64,000 nucleotides of DNA, taken from CBDCNP01 sp965222425. GTDB taxonomy: Bacteria > Acidobacteriota > Vicinamibacteria > Marinacidobacterales > DATDRI01. A model generated the notes under the pieces. It worked only from the letters and a program-made list of their open reading frames with translations, was not told where the DNA came from and did not search any database. Position 1 is the first letter of the stretch. Each line of letters opens with the position of its first letter. Position numbers and translations under genes: made by a program. Positions 59,184-64,000 of this stretch are shown piece by piece. Location: contig CBDCTW010000021.1 of the NCBI GenBank assembly GCA_965222425.1, positions 1 through 64,000 on the forward strand, in the 5' to 3' direction.

Positions 59184-61922
59184 CTATTCTTCCAAGGCGC
59201 TGCTCAAGTCGAGGGACACCATAGAGATCAAATCTTCGTTGCTCATCTCCGTCAAGGCCGACTCCGCACCACCTGAAAGGAGCTTGCCTGCGAGCTTCTG
59301 CTTCCCGGCGATCAGTTCGTCGATGCGCTCCTCCACCGTGCCCCGGCAGATGAACTTGTGAACGAGTACGTTCTTCTTCTGGCCGATGCGAAAGGCGCGG
59401 TCCGTGGCCTGGTTTTCGACCGCCGGGTTCCACCATCGGTCAAAATGGATGACATGGGACGCCGCGGTCAGATTGAGCCCAGTACCGCCAGCCTTTAGAG
59501 AAAGGACCATGAACGGTACCCGGTCGTCCTCCTGAAACCTGTTTACCAGCCCTTGGCGCTTCTTGACCGGCGTTCCGCCATGCAGCACGAGGCCGCCGTG
59601 ACCGAAGACCTCGGTCAGAAAGCGAGACAGCGGCGCCGTCATCTCGCGGAACTGGGTGAAGACCAGCACCTTATCCTGGCGCGCGGAGATGGACTCGCAA
59701 AGCTCGCGCAGCCGGGCGAGCTTGCCGCTGTCTTCGGCCTCGTAGCTTCCGTCGCCGAGCCAATGGGACGGGTGATTGCAGATTTGCTTGAAGCGCATCA
59801 GAAAGGCCAGGACCATACCGCGCCGCTCGATGCCTTCCAGCTCCTCGATGACCCTCTTCATCTCATCGACCGACTGCTTGTACAGGGCGGCCTGGCGCTT
59901 GCTCAGCAGGCAGTAGGCATTGACCTCGGTCTTGTCGGGCAGATCGGCAATGACTCTCTTGTCGGTCTTGAGCCTTCTTAGAATATACGGCTGCACCAGC
60001 CTGCGCAGCGGCGCGTAGCCTCCTTGCTTACCCGACGCCATGGATTTGCACAGGCCATTGAAGGCCTTCGCCGAGCCTAGCAGCCCCGGATTCAGGAAGT
60101 CGAAGATCGACCACAGGTCGCCGAGGCGATTCTCCACCGGTGTGCCGGTGAGGGCCAAGCGCCACCGCGAGTCCAGTGCTTTGACCACCCTGGTTTGCTT
60201 GGCGCTGGGGTTCTTGATGGCCTGGGCCTCGTCGAGGATTACGTTCCGCCAGGCATGCGACTTCATCCACTCGGTCCGCATGGCGGTGCCGTAGGTGGTG
60301 ATCACCGCGTCGTGGGCATCCACCTTCTCCTTTGGCAGCTTCTTGAGCTCGGGCGAGGGGATGCGCGACGGGTGGGCGATGAGAAACTTCATCTGGGGCG
60401 CGAAGCGTTCAATCTCCAAGCGCCAGTTGTCGACGAGCGAGGCCGGCACGACCAGGAGGTCGGTACCCTTCTCCTTGTTGCGCCGGCTCATGGACAGCAC
60501 ACCGAGCACCTGGATGGTTTTCCCCAGGCCCATATCGTCGGCAAGGCAGCCGCCGAGCTCCAGGCCGCGCAGGGTCCAGAGCCACTCCACACCGAGCTTC
60601 TGGTAGGGACGGAGCTCGCCCCGCAAGCCCGCGTTCGAGTCGATCTCGGCCCGGAGCTCAGGCGAGCGCAGCGCGTCGAACCTTGACGAAAGCCATTTTC
60701 CTGCGATGACCTCCGACCATTCTTGTCGAGCGTCCTCGGTACCGTTCGAGTCGTCGCCATCGAGCTCGGCGCCAGCCAGCATGCGCATGGCCTCGCCGAA
60801 GCTGACTCCGCCGGCCTGGGCCTGCTTTTGCACGTCCCGCCACTGTTCGAGAACCGCGCTGAGCTTGTCCCGGTCCACCTCGACCCACTTCCCCTTGACC
60901 AGCACCAGACCCTCGCTGGCTTCGAGCAGCATCTCGATCTCCCTCGTCGACAGATTCTTGCCGTCGAGGGTCAGCTTGACGTCGAAGTCCAGGAGCGCGT
61001 CCATACCCAGCGTCGACGGCGCCTTGCCGCCCACCAACACGGAGACCTTGGGACGGGGGTGACTCTTGGCTCCCCACCAGTCGGGCATGCGCACAACGAG
61101 ACCGGCTTGCTCGTACAGTGCGATCTCGCAGAGGAAGTGATGCGCCTCCGCGGGTCTCCAGGACAGGGGGTGGTAGATGTCGCCGGAGTCGACCAGCTCG
61201 CGGATGAACGCGCTCTGCCCGGCCGCGCGCGACAGGGGAGAGAGCAGCGCGAGTAGTTTCTGTCGGTTCTTCGCCCCGGCGTAGTCCTTGAGCGCTCGCC
61301 CGAGGGGCAGGTGCTGAGGCTTGGCCTCCTTGGAGACCTTGTGAACATAGGTCGCGATGAAGGCGAAGGGATACGAGGGGTCGCGTTTGTTCTCGGCCAG
61401 GTGGAAACAGACCCGGCCGACCACGTTCCATACCGAGCCCTGCTTCTTCAGGTATCCCTGGACGCCAAGCTCAAACCGTGCTGCTTCGGTGGTCAGGGCC
61501 TTCCCGATGTCGCGCCACAGCTCGCCGAGCATCGAGGTTGTGATCAGCTCGGCGCCCTGCATGGGAGGGGCCGCCTGGGTGAAATCCGAGAGCTCGTCCG
61601 GGGCGGGCTCGGGCACGACCAGAGACGTTGGGTCGGTTGGATCCAACCCGCCACAGACCCTGACCACCAAGGCCTTCCCGATGTCGCGCCAGTACGAAAG
61701 CGTAGGGTGAAGGTCGGTGCTCAGCTCTCCCACTCCCAGATGCAACACCCCATGCCCGCGCCCCACGTTGAACGCATCGATAATGCGCCGTTGCACTGCG
61801 GCGGACAGGCCCGTGCCCTCATCGGGCGAGCCGGGGTGGACGTCAATGCGGCCGCTCGGGGTCAATCCGCAAAGAAGGGTGGCGTTGGCCCCGGTGGCAC
61901 TATCGTGGAAAAGCTGCCTCAT
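59184..61922 (-). CDS. SNF2-family helicase
   Basis: 912 residues from ATG 61922. The N-terminal half is the SNF2-associated bacterial region; the motor has motif I LADDMGLGKTIQVLGVL, motif II NVILDEAQAIKNPSA, motif III LALTGTPVENRLGDLWSI, then the second lobe with KVLVFTQFREMTAPLSRFL and motif VI ENQATDRAFRIGQKKNVLVH. The open frame extends upstream to 62009, but those first 29 codons come from element X, so the native start or promoter may have been replaced. ATP-dependent DNA remodelling with the SWIM partner is likely. Confidence 0.9.
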   Translation of the reverse strand: MRQLFHDSATGANATLLCGLTPSGRIDVHPGSPDEGTGLSAAVQRRIIDAFNVGRGHGVLHLGVGELSTDLHPTLSYWRDIGKALVVRVCGGLDPTDPTSLVVPEPAPDELSDFTQAAPPMQGAELITTSMLGELWRDIGKALTTEAARFELGVQGYLKKQGSVWNVVGRVCFHLAENKRDPSYPFAFIATYVHKVSKEAKPQHLPLGRALKDYAGAKNRQKLLALLSPLSRAAGQSAFIRELVDSGDIYHPLSWRPAEAHHFLCEIALYEQAGLVVRMPDWWGAKSHPRPKVSVLVGGKAPSTLGMDALLDFDVKLTLDGKNLSTREIEMLLEASEGLVLVKGKWVEVDRDKLSAVLEQWRDVQKQAQAGGVSFGEAMRMLAGAELDGDDSNGTEDARQEWSEVIAGKWLSSRFDALRSPELRAEIDSNAGLRGELRPYQKLGVEWLWTLRGLELGGCLADDMGLGKTIQVLGVLSMSRRNKEKGTDLLVVPASLVDNWRLEIERFAPQMKFLIAHPSRIPSPELKKLPKEKVDAHDAVITTYGTAMRTEWMKSHAWRNVILDEAQAIKNPSAKQTRVVKALDSRWRLALTGTPVENRLGDLWSIFDFLNPGLLGSAKAFNGLCKSMASGKQGGYAPLRRLVQPYILRRLKTDKRVIADLPDKTEVNAYCLLSKRQAALYKQSVDEMKRVIEELEGIERRGMVLAFLMRFKQICNHPSHWLGDGSYEAEDSGKLARLRELCESISARQDKVLVFTQFREMTAPLSRFLTEVFGHGGLVLHGGTPVKKRQGLVNRFQEDDRVPFMVLSLKAGGTGLNLTAASHVIHFDRWWNPAVENQATDRAFRIGQKKNVLVHKFICRGTVEERIDELIAGKQKLAGKLLSGGAESALTEMSNEDLISMVSLDLSSALEE

Positions 61923-61969
61923 TGGGTGTTGACCCGCGAGTGCAGCCGACTCTTGGCAACGTCGGGCAA

Positions 61970-62293
61970 CCCCGTCCTGTGCCAAAACTCGGCCCTTTTG
62001 AAAAACCATGGCTGTAATTTAATGCACCGTAAAGTCTTAGCGTCATTTTACCAACACTTAAATGGCGGAAGCACCCATGAGGTCTGTGTGAGCAGCAGGG
62101 CTGCCCGATCGAACAACGGCTGCCTGACCAACAGTAGGATTTGCACATGGTACGTCATGATGGATCCGAAGATAACACCCTCGGGCCAGACGATTGTAAA
62201 GCCCACGGCCCTTGGCCCGGTTCGCAAACACAGACACTAAGCTGCTGATTTATGGCCTATTTCAAAAGGGCTGAGTTTTGGCACAGGACGGGG
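61970..62293. mobile_element. 324-bp miniature derivative of element X
   Basis: Both ends read CCCCGTCCTGTGCCAAAACT inward and stay paired through TTTTGAAA, about 34 bp of near-perfect terminal inverted repeat. The right half is the conserved X leader (to a VQILLLV start); the left half contains an IS1-like end. No integrase gene remains. Its left end runs into the SNF2 gene; its right end meets an IS3 fragment. Confidence 0.75.
62052..62075. repeat. Lone end of the IS1-like element
   Basis: AACACTTAAATGGCGGAAGCACC matches the inverted repeats at 514-536 and 1691-1713, with one or two differences, but no transposase accompanies it. It marks a former IS1-like insertion in element X or a recombination point with it. 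Confidence 0.7.
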
Positions 62294-62295
62294 TC

Positions 62296-62442
62296 CATTG
62301 GTACAACACGCAACGACTCTTGGAGCCGATCGGAAATGTCGCCCCCGTCGAGTACGAGATGAACTACTATCGGTCGCAGGAAGGCTCGCTAGAGATGGCG
62401 AGACTCAACTAAAACAGTCTCCGGAAAACCCGGGGCGGTTCA
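62296..62442 (+). pseudogene. IS3 OrfB, 3' fragment with right terminal repeat
   Basis: Reads HWYNTQRLLEPIGNVAPVEY and EMNYYRSQEGSLEMARLN, identical in protein to the end of OrfB at 57968-58085, and ends in the IS3 terminal repeat (CCGGGGCGGTTCA). It starts at the edge of element X, the mirror image of the IS3 5' fragment at 204-513. Confidence 0.92.
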
Positions 62443-62623
62443 ATCCCATCAACCGCAAACCATCATGCGAAGCGAAGGTAACCCACTCGAACGGCAGCCC
62501 CGCATCGGAAGGCGTGAAATCGGTCGACCTATTTCTCGGCGGGTGAATGAGAAGCTCGGCGAAGAGGAAGGAAAGCCCCAACAACAATGCCGTAACGACT
62601 CCCACGACGAACAGGAGTGTCAT
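62443..62623 (-). pseudogene. Alpha/beta-hydrolase-like membrane-anchored protein, N-terminal fragment
   Basis: From ATG 62623 a membrane helix (LFVVGVVTALLLGLSFLFAE) is followed by LLIHPPRNRSTDFTPSDAGL and FEWVTFASHDGLRLMG, the usual opening of anchored alpha/beta hydrolases. After about 60 residues it runs into the IS3 terminal repeat at 62442. The nucleophile Ser region is lost. Start lies 20 bp after the ilvE stop on the same strand. Confidence 0.65.
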
Positions 62624-62642
62624 GACAAATGGGGCTAACGGG

Positions 62643-63566
62643 CTAGTTGTTATAAACGGAGGTGATCCAATCCCGGTAGCCTTCGAGCTCACCCAACGTC
62701 ACGGCGCGGTATCGTTCGATGATTTTCGCGGTGATCGAACCGGCCTTCCCGTTGGCCACCATCCGCCGGTCGATGCTCCTCACGCTAACCAATTTGGCGG
62801 CAGTTCCACAGATGAAGGCCTCATCCGCTACGTAGAGCTCGGAACGGTCGATGGGTCTCTCCTCGACTTCGATGCCCAAACTCTTCTCCGCTAGCGTCAT
62901 GAGGCTGGCACGGGTGATGCCCTCCAAGATATTCGCCGTGACCGGGGGCGTGATCAAGCGACCGCCGCGAACCACAAAGAGATTCATTCCTGGGGCTTCG
63001 GAGACGTGGCCGTCCTCGTTTAGAAAGATCGCCTCGTCGAATCCGTTACTGCGAGCCTCTTCGCCCGCTAGACAGCCATTGACGTAAGCGCCGTTGATCT
63101 TGGCCCTACCGGGGATGGCGTTATCCTCGATCCGTCTCCAAGAGGAAACGGCAAGATCTATCCCTTCCGTCTTGGAGAGATATGCTCCCATCGAAGCGAA
63201 AAAGATCGTGAGGTCTTGATTCTCGAACAATGTGACGCCGAAGCGGCGATCCGATTTGTACAAAACCGGCCGGATGTACAAATCGCAGCGCAGCTCGTTC
63301 TTTCGGATCAGGTCGATGGTCAGCGAGACCAACTCACCGACCGGCCGAGGCAGACTCATCTTGAGGATGTGCGCGTTGACAGCCAGGCGTTCGTAGTGCT
63401 CTCTCAACCGGAAGACGTAAACATCGTTCTTCGTCTCGTCCCAAAACCCACGGATTCCCTCGAACACGGCGGTCCCGTAGAGAAAACCGTGGGTAGCAAC
63501 CGAGATGCGCGCTTCCGCGAAAGGAACTACTTTGCCTTCGAAGTAGGCGTACTTGGCGAATTCCAA
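62643..63566 (-). CDS. ilvE: Branched-chain amino-acid aminotransferase
   Basis: 307 residues, fold-type IV PLP enzyme. The PLP lysine is in IPGRAKINGAYVNGCLAG; FLNEDGHVSEAPGMNLFVV, GITRASLMTLAEKSLGIEV and DEAFICGTAAKLVSVRSID are the cofactor and substrate loops. It makes or degrades Leu, Ile and Val via 2-oxo acids. AGGAGG precedes ATG 63566. Confidence 0.92.
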   Translation of the reverse strand: MEFAKYAYFEGKVVPFAEARISVATHGFLYGTAVFEGIRGFWDETKNDVYVFRLREHYERLAVNAHILKMSLPRPVGELVSLTIDLIRKNELRCDLYIRPVLYKSDRRFGVTLFENQDLTIFFASMGAYLSKTEGIDLAVSSWRRIEDNAIPGRAKINGAYVNGCLAGEEARSNGFDEAIFLNEDGHVSEAPGMNLFVVRGGRLITPPVTANILEGITRASLMTLAEKSLGIEVEERPIDRSELYVADEAFICGTAAKLVSVRSIDRRMVANGKAGSITAKIIERYRAVTLGELEGYRDWITSVYNN

Positions 63567-63666
63567 CGAGTCCTCCTGATGCCGGCTGGCGCTGTCCCCC
63601 AGTTCGACGTGTGCGAGGGCCCTCTCGCAGTCTAGCCCGAGAGCGAGAGAGCCCCAAGGGAATTCG

Positions 63667-63999
63667 TCACGCAGGCCACTTCACGAACAAGATGCTGAGC
63701 GAGATGACGAAAACGTAAATGACGAGCGATTCGATCAGCACCACTCCCAACAGAAAGGTGAAGCGGATCTGAGGAGCGGCGCCGGGGTTTCTCGAGATCG
63801 CATCGCAAGCGGCGGCGGCGGCTCGGCCTTGCGAATACGCACCGGCCGCGGCGGCGAAGGCCAAGGCTCCGGCGCCCGAGATGATCGCCCACTTGTATAT
63901 GACCTCCGTCCAGACGCCTGGCTCCAGTCCCTGCGCAGCCTGCGCGGCCTCCTGTGCCCAGACCGGGGTTCCCACCGTTAGAAAGACGAGCGACCCGAA
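63667..63999 (-). CDS. atpE: ATP synthase F0 subunit c, 5' end outside the window
   Basis: The frame is open to the window edge: residues FGSLVFLTVGTPVWA precede QEAAQAAQGLEP, so the protein has a signal-type leader as some bacterial c subunits do, and the GTG at 63975 is probably not the true start. The two membrane helices hold AAAAGAYSQGRAAAAACDAI, loop SRNPGAAPQIR and LLGVVLIESLVIYVFVISL with the ion-binding Glu. Gln in helix 1 (YSQG), Glu-Ser and Tyr in helix 2 resemble the sodium-type ligand set. Confidence 0.88.
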   Translation of the reverse strand, partial: FGSLVFLTVGTPVWAQEAAQAAQGLEPGVWTEVIYKWAIISGAGALAFAAAAGAYSQGRAAAAACDAISRNPGAAPQIRFTFLLGVVLIESLVIYVFVISLSILFVKWPA

Positions 64000-64000
64000 A

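Noticed and set aside
1..64000. CRISPR arrays, tRNA and rRNA genes
   Set aside because: No regularly spaced short repeats, no cloverleaf sequences with a T-arm consensus and no rRNA-like conserved stretches were recognised by eye; a covariance-model scan was not possible here.

Overview
The window looks like chromosomal DNA of a GC-rich diderm bacterium. The outer-membrane genes (Omp85/TamA, TamB, a SurA-like chaperone, lipoproteins), FG-GAP/ASPIC-UnbV proteins, an acyl-CoA carboxylase and a CysO/MoeZ-type cysteine route would fit an Acidobacteriota-like lineage. That placement is inference from gene content; no rRNA or tRNA was recognised.

Layout. 1-1.7 kb: broken IS3 and an intact IS1-like element that truncates a membrane glycosyltransferase gene. 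3.3-3.8 kb: an AhpD-like gene with one in-frame TGA at the second position of a CxxC motif and a SECIS-like hairpin, a probable selenoprotein. 3.9-7.9 kb: gene debris (glycosyltransferase tail, FG-GAP tail, peptide-binding protein fused to a sigma-54 activator) around an intact gamma-glutamyltransferase-like gene. 7.9-11.5 kb: metabolic genes. 11.6-13.1 kb: IS481-like element. 13.2-21.5 kb: small membrane proteins, a group-2 sigma factor, a compact cysteine-synthesis cluster (cysM, JAMM protease, CysO-MoeZ fusion) and two glycosyltransferases. 21.5-28.9 kb: tamB-tamA-surA-like. 29-37.8 kb: a minus-strand gene train with hslVU, an FN3 lipoprotein, a transaldolase-like aldolase and acyl-CoA carboxylase subunits. 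38.1-43.4 kb: ECF sigma factor with anti-sigma/TPR partner, inositol-3-phosphate synthase and a CRTAC1-like gene with an in-frame stop. 43.4-45.9 kb: a second debris zone (a three-gene mosaic, a frameshifted EVE gene, a truncated S15 hydrolase).

46-62.4 kb is an insertion-sequence graveyard with readable nesting: an rve-integrase element next to IS5 debris is cut by an IS256 element (8-bp duplication); another IS256 element is cut by an IS21 element (5-bp duplication); an IS5 transposase is cut by an IS3 element (4-bp duplication). Two intact host genes, a SWIM zinc-finger protein and an SNF2 helicase, sit at 58.3-61.9 kb. The window ends with a truncated alpha/beta hydrolase, ilvE and the start-truncated ATP synthase subunit c gene.

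Two themes stand out. The core genes are intact and arranged in tight operons. The accessory DNA is eroding both by nested transposition and by fusions of unrelated gene fragments without any IS at the joint. The most interesting single items are the candidate selenoprotein (3289-3819) and the cysteine cluster in which the sulfur carrier is fused in front of its own activating enzyme (15503-18362).
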